Shown here: positions 53,759 through 63,800 of the stretch, piece by piece
How positions within the stretch are numbered: position 1 is the stretch's first letter
Layout: each line of letters starts with the position of its first letter
Assembly: GCA_963775975.1 (NCBI GenBank)
Contig: CAVZKX010000002.1
Location: 3,596,001-3,660,000 of the forward strand
DNA length: 64,000 nt
Direction of reading: 5' to 3'
Source of the DNA: JANXQG01 sp963775975
Lineage (GTDB): Bacteria > Planctomycetota > Planctomycetia > Pirellulales > Thermoguttaceae
Made by a program: the position numbers and the translations under genes
Notes under the pieces: generated by a model
Told to the model about the DNA's origin: nothing
Databases searched by the model: none
What the model saw: only the letters and a program-made list of their open reading frames with translations

Positions 53759-53989
53759 TTACCAAAGGACTTCGATCTCGTTAACCACCTGGTCCACGCC
53801 TTCGAGTCCGGCGACCGCAGTCTGCGCCAATTGCTTAAGATAAAAACTGGGCACGTGGCCGCGGAGAATGAGCGTCTGCTGGCTGTAGTCGCACCAGATC
53901 CGCTGCACGGCCAAATGCGGATGATGCAGGATGCGATCTCGCGCCTCTAGGGCGGGATTGCTTCTTCCATTACGGCGGGAAATGTCCAC
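53759..53989 (-). CDS. small BON-domain protein
   Basis: 76 residues with a GTG start. Nearly the whole protein is one BON domain: ARDRILHHPHLAVQRIWCDY, QTLILRGHVPSFYLKQLAQ and GVDQVVNEIEVLW, the usual helix-strand-strand-helix-strand order. BON domains bind membranes or phospholipids; in planctomycetes short single-domain forms are common. There is no signal peptide visible. Divergent from the HTH gene at 54204. Confidence 0.85.
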   Translation of the reverse strand: MDISRRNGRSNPALEARDRILHHPHLAVQRIWCDYSQQTLILRGHVPSFYLKQLAQTAVAGLEGVDQVVNEIEVLW

Positions 53990-54101
53990 TCGGGCGCTCC
54001 ACGTTAAACGGCCGGCGAGAACGGCAAAAGTATCCTACGCGGTCGGGAATAATCGTCAAGAGTACGCTCCGGATCGGAACGCGGTTTTTTTCCGCGCTTT
54101 G

Positions 54102-54131
54102 TTTACGCCTGGCGATGCATTCTAGTATAAT
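54102..54131 (+). promoter_or_regulatory. sigma-70-like promoter for the HTH regulator
   Basis: A perfect TATAAT (54126-54131) preceded by TTTACG (54102-54107, 4 of 6) at 18 bases. The -10 is flanked by two copies of ATTCTAG (54119-54125 and 54130-54136). The transcript would start near 54138, leaving about 65 bases before the ATG at 54204. Confidence 0.45.
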
Positions 54132-54203
54132 TCTAGCTGGCTTTGGAATAACGACGCGGGGACGGCGCCGCGCTTTACGAAACGGACCTACACGAGTTTT
54201 GCC

Positions 54204-54665
54204 ATGGCGAACTTTGCAACGGCGCTGAAAGAAGAGATTTGCCGCTTGGCTCGACGCGAGATTAAGTCTCAGACGACACCGACGCGGCAAGCTATCGTGC
54301 AATACCGGCATGAAATCGTCCGTCTGAAGCGGCAGTTGCGCGAACAACAACGGCGAGTCGATTTGCTCGAACAAAAGAAGTCCAAAGGATCAGATGGCGG
54401 ATCGTACGACGGGCGATTGGCCGGCCTGCGATTCTCGACCCGCTCGGTGAAGGCGCAGCGCCGCCGCCTTGGCCTTTCCGCCGAAGACTACGGCCGGCTG
54501 ATCGGCGTCTCCGGGCTGACGATCTACAACTGGGAACACGGCCGCGCTCGCCCCCGCGCGGCGCAATTCGAGGCCTTGGCGGCCGTTCGCGGCATCACTC
54601 GCAGCGAAGCGGCCGAGCGGCTCGGCGTCCAGCGCCTCCAACGCAAGCGGCGGACGCCGCGATAG
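54204..54665 (+). CDS. XRE-type helix-turn-helix protein with a coiled-coil N terminus
   Basis: 153 residues. The N-terminal half is basic and helical (IVRLKRQLREQQRRVDLLEQKK, coiled-coil-like). The C-terminal half (about 80-125) is an XRE/Cro-type helix-turn-helix: VKAQRRRLGLSAEDYGRLIGVSGLTIYNWEHGRARP. Probably a small DNA-binding regulator, or a homologue of zinc-less MT0933-like planctomycete HTH proteins; target unknown. The flanking repeats at its promoter could be its own site. Confidence 0.82.
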   Translation: MANFATALKEEICRLARREIKSQTTPTRQAIVQYRHEIVRLKRQLREQQRRVDLLEQKKSKGSDGGSYDGRLAGLRFSTRSVKAQRRRLGLSAEDYGRLIGVSGLTIYNWEHGRARPRAAQFEALAAVRGITRSEAAERLGVQRLQRKRRTPR

Positions 54666-54672
54666 GGGAAGT

Positions 54673-54732
54673 GTAAGATGGACCTCCGAGTCCGTCACGC
54701 GACGAATGGACGGACTCGGAGGCCCATCCTAC
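54673..54732. repeat. 24-bp inverted repeat between the HTH gene and folK
   Basis: Arms 54673-54696 and 54709-54732 are complementary at 22 of 24 positions (CCTCCGAGTCCGTC core), with a 12-base loop. No T run follows, so it is not a standard terminator; it looks like a dispersed palindromic element. Its right arm ends two bases before the folK ATG. Confidence 0.8.
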
Positions 54733-54733
54733 A

Positions 54734-55219
54734 ATGGAAGCACGAATGCCCTTGTGCCTGCTCGGACTCGGTTCAAATCTAGGCGACTCGCCGCGGACTC
54801 TCGATGAGGCGTTGGCCCGGCTCGGTCGACATCCGGAAGTGGAAGTTCTGCGGCGAAGCGGTTACCTGCAAACTTCGCCCGTAGGCGGCCCGGCCGGGCA
54901 GACCGACTATCTCAACGCCGCGGCCCTCATCCGCACATCGCTTTCCCCGCAATCGCTTCTGACCGCCTGCAAGAATATCGAGAACGAACTGGGCCGATGC
55001 CGAATCGAACATTGGGGGCCGCGGACCATCGATCTCGACCTGCTTCTATACGACGATCTGGAGCTGAGCTCGCCCGAGCTGACGATTCCCCATCCGCGCA
55101 TGATCGAGCGGCGCTTCGTGCTGGAACCAGCGGCCGAGATTGCCGACGACATGCGGCATCCAATAACTGGCCGGACGATAGGGCAATTGCTGGAAAATCT
55201 CAATAGCACTTCCGAATGA
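54734..55219 (+). CDS. folK: 2-amino-4-hydroxy-6-hydroxymethyldihydropteridine pyrophosphokinase
   Basis: 161 residues, normal HPPK length. It transfers pyrophosphate from ATP to 6-hydroxymethyl-dihydropterin in folate synthesis. Visible motifs: CLLGLGSNLGDSPRTL at the N terminus, SGYLQTSPVGGPAGQTDYLNAA and RIEHWGPRTIDLDLLLYDD with the metal-binding Asp pair, then IPHPRMIERRFVLEPAAEI. Start is taken as the ATG at 54734, immediately after the inverted repeat; an ATG at 54746 (MPLCLLG) fits the family start equally well. Upstream of panC by 25 bases, so the two vitamin genes may be cotranscribed. Confidence 0.95.
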   Translation: MEARMPLCLLGLGSNLGDSPRTLDEALARLGRHPEVEVLRRSGYLQTSPVGGPAGQTDYLNAAALIRTSLSPQSLLTACKNIENELGRCRIEHWGPRTIDLDLLLYDDLELSSPELTIPHPRMIERRFVLEPAAEIADDMRHPITGRTIGQLLENLNSTSE

Positions 55220-55244
55220 CTGCCTATATAATTCCTGATCTAAT

Positions 55245-56093
55245 ATGTCTCCCCGCGTCCTCGCTACCGTCGCTGAAACCCGCGCCGCCCTGCTGCCATT
55301 TCGGCGCGCGGGCCAGCGGATCGGCTTCGTGCCGACGATGGGAGCTCTCCATGCGGGACATATGAGCCTGGTTCGCGCGTCCAAGGCCGAGTGCGACATC
55401 ACGGTCGTCTCGATCTACGTCAACCCGAGCCAGTTCGCGACGCACGAGAACCTGGCAAAATACCCGCGGACGCTCGCCGCCGACCTGGAAAAGCTCGCCG
55501 CTTGCGACACTGACTTCGTCGTCGCGCCCAGTGACGCCGAGGTCTACCGGCGTGGTCACACCACGTGGGTGGAAGTAGGACCGATCGCGGAGCCGCTGGA
55601 AGGCCGCTTTCGCCCCGGCCACTTTCGCGGCATGGCCACGGTCGTGCTCAAGTTGTTCAACGTGGTCCAGCCGGACTTCGCCTATTTCGGACATAAGGAC
55701 TACCAGCAAGCCGCGGTCATCCGCCGCATGGTCGCCGATTTCGATCTGCCGGTGCAGATTCGCGTCTGCCCGATCGTTCGCGAAGCGGACGGCCTGGCGA
55801 TGAGCAGCCGCAATGTTTACTTGAGCCACGACGCGCGGCAGAGCGCTGCGGTGTTGTCGCGCAGTTTGGAAGCCGCCCGACAACTTGTCGCGCAAGGCCA
55901 GCGAGACACGAACTACATAATCGGGCAGATGACCGAAATGATAGTCGCGGCGGGCGGCGCGATCGACTACGTTGCCCTGGTCGATCCCGACACACTTGAG
56001 CCGGTGCAGCAGATCAACGGCCCAGTCGTCGCGCTTATGGCGGTGAAGTTCGGCGACACACGCCTAATTGACAACATCCTTCTAAACTCCTAA
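55245..56093 (+). CDS. panC: pantoate-beta-alanine ligase
   Basis: 282 residues, standard length. It condenses pantoate and beta-alanine with ATP in coenzyme A synthesis. Signatures: GFVPTMGALHAGHMSLVRAS (nucleotide-binding HIGH-like), VVSIYVNPSQFATHENLAKYPR, FRPGHFRGMATVVLKLFN, AYFGHKDYQQAAVIRRMV and GLAMSSRNVYLS (KMSKS-like). No odd residues in the active site were seen. The stop codon lies within a short pyrimidine-rich repeat. Confidence 0.97.
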   Translation: MSPRVLATVAETRAALLPFRRAGQRIGFVPTMGALHAGHMSLVRASKAECDITVVSIYVNPSQFATHENLAKYPRTLAADLEKLAACDTDFVVAPSDAEVYRRGHTTWVEVGPIAEPLEGRFRPGHFRGMATVVLKLFNVVQPDFAYFGHKDYQQAAVIRRMVADFDLPVQIRVCPIVREADGLAMSSRNVYLSHDARQSAAVLSRSLEAARQLVAQGQRDTNYIIGQMTEMIVAAGGAIDYVALVDPDTLEPVQQINGPVVALMAVKFGDTRLIDNILLNS

Positions 56094-56119
56094 CTCCTAA
56101 CTTCTGACTTCTGACTTCT
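56086..56119 (+). repeat. short pyrimidine-rich tandem repeat between panC and lgt
   Basis: Units of CTCCTAA and CTTCTGA repeat (ACTCCTAACTCCTAACTTCT and onward) across the panC stop into the 33-base gap before lgt. This is the complement of the purine-rich tracts seen in the GT4 genes. Confidence 0.65.
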
Positions 56120-56126
56120 CTCCCCC

Positions 56127-57689
56127 ATGCTGCAAACCCTCTTTTACATCCCCGGCGAACTCTTCGGCCTGCCGGTCTTCGGCTTCGGCCTGTTGCTAGC
56201 CGTGTGGGCGGTCGTCAGCGCGGTGATTTTAGCGGTGCAATTCCGTCGCGGAGGGTTCGACGCCAATACGCTGAGCTACGCCCAAGTGCTGGCCGTCCTC
56301 GGGCTGGCGATCTATTTCGTCCTGCCGGCTCTGTGCGACCCGCGCGGCCTGCCGATTCGTGGCTACGGCATGATGATGCTCCTGGCGGTGCTCTCCGGCA
56401 TGGGACTGGCCATCTACCGAGCCCGCCGCGTGGGCGTCGATCCCGAGATGATCTTCGCCCTGGCGTTCTGGATGATCATCCCCGGTGTCCTCGGCGCGAG
56501 GATCTTTTACGTGACGCAGTTTTGGCATAGCGATTTCTGGCCGGTCTATGAAAGGACCCACGATCTCTGTGCACTCATATTCGCCGTCGTGAATGTTGCC
56601 GGCGGCGGGCTTGTAGTCTTCGGCTCGTTCATTGGCGCTATGCTTGGACTGGGGCTGTTCTGGTGGCGGTATCGCATTCCCCTTCTCGCCACGGCCGATC
56701 TCATCGCGCCTAGCATGTTATTGGGCCTCGCCCTCGGCCGCGTCGGCTGCATGCTCAACGGCTGCTGCTACGGCGGCCCGTGCGATCTGCCTTGGAAGGT
56801 AACATTTCCCTGGAACAGCCCGGTGCATCAGCATGGAGTCGTCGAGGAAGGGTCCGAGGACGTTGCCGGGCTGAAGTTTCGCGACGGCCCGACCGGCCGG
56901 CCAGTAATCGAAAGCGTCGTGCCGGGCTCGCCAGCGGCGGAGACAGGTCTGCGGGCGGGTGCCGAAGTCCGAGATATCAATGGCGTCGCGGTGCAGTCGG
57001 CCAAGGATGCTCGCGGCGTCGCCCTGGGAATCGACCGGCTCGATCTGAAGCTGGTCACCGGCGATGGCGCGTCGTTCCATTGGTCGCTCGACGACCCGCC
57101 CGAGGCGCAAGTCGATGGAAAGGGACCGCTCAAGATCTTCGGCTTGGAATTGGCAGGCGGCGACGACCGGCCGGCCGTGGTAAGCGATGTCCGCCGCGGT
57201 TCGCCCGAGTATGCAGCCGGCATTCGCGCGGGCCAGCGTATGGCGAGCGTTTCCGGCCGCATGGTATATAAGATCGGTGATTTGCGGAGCCTTTTGGACG
57301 AACACCGCGAGCGGACGTGGCTCTCGATCGGCTTGACTGGGCAATCGCAGCAGATGCTCGTCATGGTCGATCGCCCTCTGCCGCGAAGCCAGGCGGTCCA
57401 TCCCACGCAGCTCTATAGCACAATCGACGCGTTGATCCTCTGTTTCCTGCTCTTGGCCTTCGATCCATTTCGCCGCCGCGACGGCGCGGTCACGGCGCTG
57501 ATGATGACCGTCGAACCGATTACGCGATTCCTTATCGAGGGCATTCGCACCGACGAGGCGGCAATCTGGGGCACGCCGTTTACTATCTCACAGAACATCA
57601 GTCTCGCGTTTCTGGTCGTGGCAATTGGCTTGTGGATCTATATCTTGCGGCGTCCGCCGCGGCTTGCGTTTGGGAGAGCAGCACGGTAG
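56127..57689 (+). CDS. lgt: prolipoprotein diacylglyceryl transferase with two inserted PDZ-like domains
   Basis: 520 residues against about 270-300 for usual Lgt. It transfers diacylglyceryl from phosphatidylglycerol to the lipobox Cys of prolipoproteins. The Lgt frame is seen in IRGYGMMMLLAV, GVLGARIFYV, GGGLVVFGSFIGA, ALGRVGCMLNGCCYGGPC and, after the insertion, HPTQLYSTIDALI and RFLIEGIR. Between residues about 237 and 420 lie two PDZ-like units (GRPVIESVVPGSPAAETGLRAG..VRDINGV and PAVVSDVRRGSPEYAAGIRAGQRMASVSG). The insert replaces an extracytoplasmic loop, so the PDZ units should face the periplasm. The position of E. coli His103 appears to be Phe165. Confidence 0.93.
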   Translation: MLQTLFYIPGELFGLPVFGFGLLLAVWAVVSAVILAVQFRRGGFDANTLSYAQVLAVLGLAIYFVLPALCDPRGLPIRGYGMMMLLAVLSGMGLAIYRARRVGVDPEMIFALAFWMIIPGVLGARIFYVTQFWHSDFWPVYERTHDLCALIFAVVNVAGGGLVVFGSFIGAMLGLGLFWWRYRIPLLATADLIAPSMLLGLALGRVGCMLNGCCYGGPCDLPWKVTFPWNSPVHQHGVVEEGSEDVAGLKFRDGPTGRPVIESVVPGSPAAETGLRAGAEVRDINGVAVQSAKDARGVALGIDRLDLKLVTGDGASFHWSLDDPPEAQVDGKGPLKIFGLELAGGDDRPAVVSDVRRGSPEYAAGIRAGQRMASVSGRMVYKIGDLRSLLDEHRERTWLSIGLTGQSQQMLVMVDRPLPRSQAVHPTQLYSTIDALILCFLLLAFDPFRRRDGAVTALMMTVEPITRFLIEGIRTDEAAIWGTPFTISQNISLAFLVVAIGLWIYILRRPPRLAFGRAAR

Positions 57690-57700
57690 AACAATTCTCC

Positions 57701-60095
57701 TCATAACTTGCCTGGGCTCGATTCGGACAACTTCTTTCGCAAGGCCCTACCTGCTTCTCCGGCAAGGCCGCAGCCCATCAATAGCGCGCCAAACGCATAC
57801 CCGGTCAGGTAGAATCCGAAGACTGCCCGCGCTGCATCGGGACGCGATGTCGCCTCGCATATAAGTGCAACGAAAAGGACCACAATGAGTAGCAATACCC
57901 GTTGCCAAGGGCCTTTCACGTAGGTAAGTGCCAGAACTCCCACAGCCAACAGCAAACTGGCGGCGATCTGCCACGGCCAACCCGGCGTCCGCACCAGCAC
58001 CTGGCCAACAACCACGACGAGGAGGAAGGGCGCCAGCAGCAACGTCCTTTGCCATATGTCGTTTACACGCGTAAAGGCAACCGTCGCCAAACCGAAGAAA
58101 AAGCCATAGTTGAAAAGAAGAACAATCGAGCCGATTTCGGACACGGGGCGGTTATGCCACCACAACAGGCCCAGTGCGGCCACTTCAATCAACGCGCAAA
58201 TAAACATGCCCCGCCACGAGAGGTTCGCCGGCGACAACGGCGGATACGCGTATTTCTCGGGTTGTTCAGTCCGCAGCATTTTTCCGAGGTTCACAACCAG
58301 CAAAAGCGCATCCCGATGCTTGAGACTAGGCAGCGCCTCGCGATAAGCCTTGATCGCCGTTTGCTGGTCCCAGGTTTCCATTGCCGCGCGGGCCTTTTCA
58401 TCGGCAGCGCGGAACGCTGCGGCCTGTTCCACGGTCATCTGCGAAAGCGCAGGAATCGGTGAAACTGTCGCACCGTAGTGCACCAAACGGTAGTCGCGAA
58501 CGACCAGGCGCATCAACTCCAGGCCTATCCAGATCGAGAAGTAAATACCGGAAAGCAGACCCCAGATACGCTCGCCCTCCCACACATGCGCGGATCGTGG
58601 CGACAAGCAAGCCGGCGCCGGAGGCGAGGAGGGCCAGCGCCGCGACGAGGGCGACATTGCGCGTCCGATCGCTAAGCGGTTGCTGGGGCCGGACATCGAA
58701 CTTTACAGTCCGGATATCGCTATTAAGCGGCAGGCCCATCGCGCGCCGACGAACAAGGAAAGCCACGAACGCACCGGTCAGGAAAACGTAGATGTTGATC
58801 ACGCTTAAGACACCGACAACGTCGTGAAGCGGGCCGGGGCTCCGCTCCAGGCCGGGATTTGCCAGTTTCGCCTGTAGGAATGCGTTTTCTTCCCACAGAT
58901 AAAACCCGCCGAATGCTAGCGCGACGATGGCCAGCGCCGCCACGCCCGCTAACGTGCCGGGACGATGCCGACCCCAGATCACTGCCTTGCGAATCGCCCC
59001 GGCCGGCCGGGCCTGAATCGGCTCGCCTTTGAGAAAGCGGCCCAGTTCGTCGGCCAAGGCCTGCGCGGTGGGATAGCGAGCCGCGGGCGATTTCTCCAGG
59101 CATTTCAGGCAGATCGTTTCCAAATCGAGCGGAATGTCCGCTTTGAGTTTGCGGAGGGCCGCCGGTTCCGTCTCCATTACGTCACGCAGCGTGGCCATCG
59201 TCGTCTCGCCGCGGAATGGCGGGCGGCCCGTAAGCAGTTCGTAGAGCATAGCGCCCAGCGAATAGACGTCGCTGGCGGGGCCAATTTCGCCTAGCCGACC
59301 TCCGGCCTGCTCCGGCGGCATGTAACTTGGGCTGCCCATGATGATGCCTGATTGCGTCAGTTGGCTGTCGCTCTTGATCTTGGCCAGGCCGAAATCGGTG
59401 ATCCGCGGCCGATCGTCGGCGTCGATAAGGATGTTCTGCGGTTTCAAGTCACGGTGTAGCGTGCCGCGCTGATGGGCGAATTGGATCGTTTCGGCGATGG
59501 TCTTGACGTAACGCGCCGCGCGCTGCGGTGCGAGCGATCCCTCTGCAACGATCGCACCGAGGTCGCGTCCGTCAACCAGGTCCATGGAAAAGTAATGCCG
59601 GCCCTCGTGCTCGCCTACCTCATGAATGGCGACAATGTTGGGATGCTGCAAATTGGCCGCCGCTTCGGCCTCGCGGAGGAACCGCGCGACTTCAGCCGAA
59701 GTAGCGAGCGCGCCGGCGCGGATCATTTTCAAGGCCACGTCTCGGTTTAGGTTCGACTGCCGGGCTCTCCAGACGATGCCCATGCCGCCGTGGGCGATTT
59801 CCTGCAAAAGTTCGTAATCGCCGAAGTAGCGGATTCTGCTAGCAGGGTTAGGGATGCCGGGTGCCGTTTCGCCGGGCGCTAAGGTTGCGGTATCGGCGGC
59901 AGGCGTTGCAGAAGCGGATGCCGCAGAGTCCAAGGCCGGCCGAGCGAGGAAACTGCCGACAGCTTCATCGGCGTTCAGAAGCATCTCCAGCCGTTGGCGT
60001 AGCGCGGCGTCGCCCGCACAAGCCGTGTCCAGGAAAGCCGGCCGCTCGTCGGGCGATTTCTCTCGGGCAAGATGGAAAATGGTCTCTTCGTTCAT
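57701..60095 (-). pseudogene. membrane Ser/Thr protein kinase, frameshifted in the C-terminal part
   Basis: The N-terminal part (60095 to about 58590) is a Hanks-type kinase: glycine loop HGGMGIVWRA, VALKMI (Lys123), HRDLKPQN (214-221), DFGLA (234) and SDVYSLGAMLYELLTGRPPF. A membrane segment follows near residue 380. After about residue 500 the frame changes: dropping one base near 58583-58592 continues into VWEGERIWGLLSGIYFSIWIGLELMRL and a multi-membrane sensor part (ending at 57701), 797 residues in total. It would be a transmembrane sensor kinase. It lies next to an ECF sigma gene, a common planctomycete pairing. The break may be an assembly error. Confidence 0.83.
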
Positions 60096-60190
60096 GTCGG
60101 TTCTCCGCTTACGTCGTTGTGGGCGTCAATCTATTAAGCGTAAAACCCCGAAAAGAAGCACCATTGGATTTTTCAATAAAGCGAAGGCCA

Positions 60191-60745
60191 TCAGCCGCCG
60201 CCGATTTCCGCCCTTAACCAAGCACGGGCGTAGGCCCAGTGGCGATCGGCGGTCGTGGGAGAAATGCCCAGCACTTCGGCGGCCTGTTCTCCGGTCAGGC
60301 CGGCAAAATAGCGCAATTCGACAAGCTTAGCCTTTACCGGGTCCTTGGCGGCCAGCTTTGTCAAAGCTTCGTCCACTGCCAGCAGATTTTCGTCCGGCTC
60401 AGGGGCGGCAACGGCATCCAACGGTTGCCGCTGGAGATCTCCGCCATGTTTTCGAGCGTGTTTGCGGCGGGCATTGTCGATAAGGATGCGGCGCATGGCG
60501 GTGGCAGCCGCCGCAAAGAAGTGAGTGCGGTTGTTGAAGGCGCGGCGCGCGTCGGCATCATCCACTAGCCGCAAGTACGCCTCATGCACGAGCCCGGTGG
60601 CGTCGAGCGTCTGCCCGGGCTTCTCACTGGCCAGCTTCTGCGCGGCCAAACGGCGCAAATCGTCGTAGACCAGCGGCAAGAGCTTCTCGGCCGCCTGTGG
60701 GTCGCCGGACTCGATCTGTGAGAGGATGACGGTGACGACGGACAT
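60191..60745 (-). CDS. ECF-like RNA polymerase sigma factor (planctomycete type)
   Basis: 184 residues from the ATG at 60745 (MSVVTVIL); a TTG at 60778 would add 11 residues. Signatures: VTVILSQIESGDPQAAEKLLPLVYDDLRRLAAQ, LDATGLVHEAYLRLVD, RTHFFAAAATAMRRILIDNAR (region 2), then LVELRYFAGLTGEQAAEVLGIS (region 4). This matches the ECF group that sits beside Ser/Thr kinases in planctomycetes, as here on both sides. It may be regulated by one of them, but this is inferred from neighbourhood only. Confidence 0.92.
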   Translation of the reverse strand: MSVVTVILSQIESGDPQAAEKLLPLVYDDLRRLAAQKLASEKPGQTLDATGLVHEAYLRLVDDADARRAFNNRTHFFAAAATAMRRILIDNARRKHARKHGGDLQRQPLDAVAAPEPDENLLAVDEALTKLAAKDPVKAKLVELRYFAGLTGEQAAEVLGISPTTADRHWAYARAWLRAEIGGG

Positions 60746-60873
60746 TGGGGCGCGCTCTAGCGGGATCGAATCAAGCAAGGAAGAGTCCCTTGATTCTTTC
60801 TTAGTGGCCGAGCGATGTCAAGCCGATTCATCCCTGATCGCGGCGGTCGAGCCACGCGCGTCAGCACCGTTCC

Positions 60874-63800
60874 CTACCGCCGCGTTTCCGCCGCATCGCT
60901 CTTCGTCGCGTCCCAAACCTTGAGCGTGTCGTCGTAGCTGCCGCTGGCAATCCGCTTCCCGTCCGGACTGAAAGCCAGGCAGTTCACGGCTTCGGTGTGT
61001 CCTCGGAGCGTAAGCGTTTCCTGACCGGTCGTCGCGTCCCATAGCCTCACCGTATTGTCGCCGTTGCCGTGCGATAGCGGCAGTGCGTTGTCGCCGCTAC
61101 AGCTTGCAATCCGCTTGCCATCCGGGCTGAAGGCGACCGCCATTACGCGATTGGTGTGCCCCCTGAGTGTGAGCAGTTCGTGACCGGTCGCCGCGTCCCA
61201 TACCCGTATCATATGATCGGTGCTGCCGCTGGCAATCCGCTTTCCATCCGGGCTGAAGGCCACGCTCGTCACGGTCACGTTGAAGAGGGTGAGCAAAGAC
61301 GTGCCTGACGTCGCATCCCATACGCGGATCGTATTGTCAACACTGCCGCCGGCAATCCGCTTTCCGTCCGGACTGTAAGCCACGCTCGTCACGGAGCCCT
61401 CGTGCCCTTTAAGCGTGGCTAGCTCCCGGCCAGTTGACGAGTTCCATACGGTCACCATGCCGTCATCGCCGCCGCTGGCGATCCGCTTTCCATCCGGGCT
61501 GAAAGCTACGGACTCCACCGGGCAGTCGTGCCCCTCGATCGTTATCAGCGTTTTGCCGCTCGCCGCGTCCCAGACCTTCAAGGTACGGTCCAAACTGCCG
61601 CTGACGATCCGCTTTCCATCCGGGTTGATGGCTACGCTCGTTACCGTGCGGTCGTGCCCTTTGAGCGTAAGCATTTCTTCGCCGGTCGCCGCGTCGCGAA
61701 CCGTCAGTGTGCCGTCGTAGTTGGCGCTGACGATCCGCCTTCCGTCTGGGCAGAAGGCCACGCTAAGCGGCGGAGAGCCGAATAGGCTGAGCGGTTCGTC
61801 GCCGCCGGTCGCGTCCCATACCTTCACGGTCATGTCGTCGCTGCCGCTGACGATTCGCTTCCCATCCGGAGTGAAGGCCACGCTTTGCACTGGGGCGGTA
61901 TGCCCTCGGAGAGTGAACACATTCCGACCGCTGGCCGCGTCCCAAACCTTGAGCAGGTTGTCCTCGCTGCCGCTAACGATCCACCGCCCGTCCGGGCTGT
62001 AGGCCACGCTATGCACCCATTTGGCGTGGCCTGTGAGCTTGAGCTTTTCGTCGCCGCTGGCCGTGTCCCAGATCGTCAAGGTCCCGTCATGATTGCCGCA
62101 AACGATCCGCTGCCCGTCAGGGCTAAAGGCCACGCTCCAGAGATATCCGCTTCGCCCGTGCATGTTAATCGTTTCCCGGCCATCGGACGCGTCCCAAATC
62201 CGCAATACGTCGTCGTTTCCAATGCTGGCGACCCGCTTTCCATCCGGGCTAAAAGCCACGCCGGTCACAAGCCACTTATGTCCCTTAAGTGAGAGCATCT
62301 CCTTGCCGCTTTCGGCATCCCAAACCTTGACGGTATGGTCGTCGCTGCCGCTTGCGATCCGCTTGCCATCGCGGCTATAGGCCACGCATCGCACCCATTG
62401 GGTATGTCCTTTGAGCGTCAGCAATCGACGGCCGCTGGCCGCGTCCCAGATTCGTACCGATTTGTCGTCGTCGCGACCGCCGCTTGCGATCCGCTTTCCG
62501 TCAGGGCTGAAGGCCAGGCTATTGACGACACCGATGCGGACCACGAGCAATTCCCGCCCGCTTGCCTCGTCCCACACGCGGAGCGTGCCGTCGGAGCTGC
62601 CGCTGCTGGCGATTCGCTTGCCGTCCGGGCTTATGGCTACGCTGAGCACCGCGCTGCTATGCAAGCGGAGGGTGCGGAGGAGGTGCCTTGTGAACATCGT
62701 ATAGAGGTAGTCATGTTCCCAGCCGCGGAAGTCCGCGCAGCGGGCGCGGAGTTGCTGCCAGGCCGCCAGGTCGTTGTTCGTTTCCCATTCGCGCTGCGCG
62801 GCAGCAATTTGGTTGGCGTACAAGAGCCATTCCGAGCGAAGGAGCTGGTTTTCCGCGTGCGCTTTTTCCACCTCTAACTCCGCTGCCTTTAGGTTAAGGC
62901 TGGAAAGCAACTGGCCGACCTTAAAGGCGCTGCGCTTGGCGGCCTCACCTTCCGCCACGGCCTTCTTTGCCTCGAGGTCCGCCCGCTGTTTTTCGGTACG
63001 CGCCGCGGCCTCTTGCTGGACTGCGATTCTCTTCTCGGCCAAGGCCTCAGCCGCTTTGGCGTCCGCACGTTGCCGCTCATCATCGGCCCGATTTCGCTCT
63101 TGCTCCTTCTGGTCCCTTTCACTTTCGGCCGCGGCGCGCGCACGTTCGCTTTCATCCGCCGCAAGCTGGGCCAGGTTCCGCTGGTACCGCGCATAAAACA
63201 TAAGCTTGGTCGTCACCGCGGTCGCCAGCAGCAGTGCCAACAGCACAAGGCTCGCTGCAATCACGCGCCTCTTGTTGCGGCGGACGAATTTCTGCAAGCG
63301 GTAGGTCGCGGATGGCGGCCGCGCCTCCACCGGCTCGTCGGTCAGATAGCGCTGAATATCGCGGGCCATGCCGTTGGCCGTCTCGTAGCGTCGCCCGCGG
63401 TCCTTCTCCAGGGCTTTCATCACGATCCAGTCCAATTCGCCGCGAAGCTGCGTCGTGAGCTTCGCGGGCTCGGTCTGCCGGCAGGCTGCCAGCGACGGCA
63501 GCGTGTTGATCGTGGTCAATCGCGTGCTCGGACGGGGCGGTTCCTCCTCGCGAATGATGCGGCGAATCTCGTCCCAGGCCGCCTCCTGAAACCGTGCTTT
63601 CTCTAGCGGCGTCGTGCCGGTCAAAAGTTCATAGAGCAGCACACCGAGTGAATAGATGTCGGAGCGGGTATCGACGTCGAGGTTGTTCAGTTGGGCTTGT
63701 TCCGGCGACATGTACAGCGGCGTGCCTAGCACCGATTCGTGGGCAGTGTGCAACGTCCGCTCGGTGAGCGAATAGTGCAGCGCCTTGGCCAGTCCGAAGT

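Noticed and set aside
54673..54732. Rho-independent terminator of the HTH gene
   Set aside because: The stem is strong but no T run follows, and the structure reaches the next start codon.
60900..62640. regularly spaced repeats that could recall a CRISPR array
   Set aside because: The spacing of about 126 bases and the translated SPDGKRIASG motif show that these are WD40 coding repeats.
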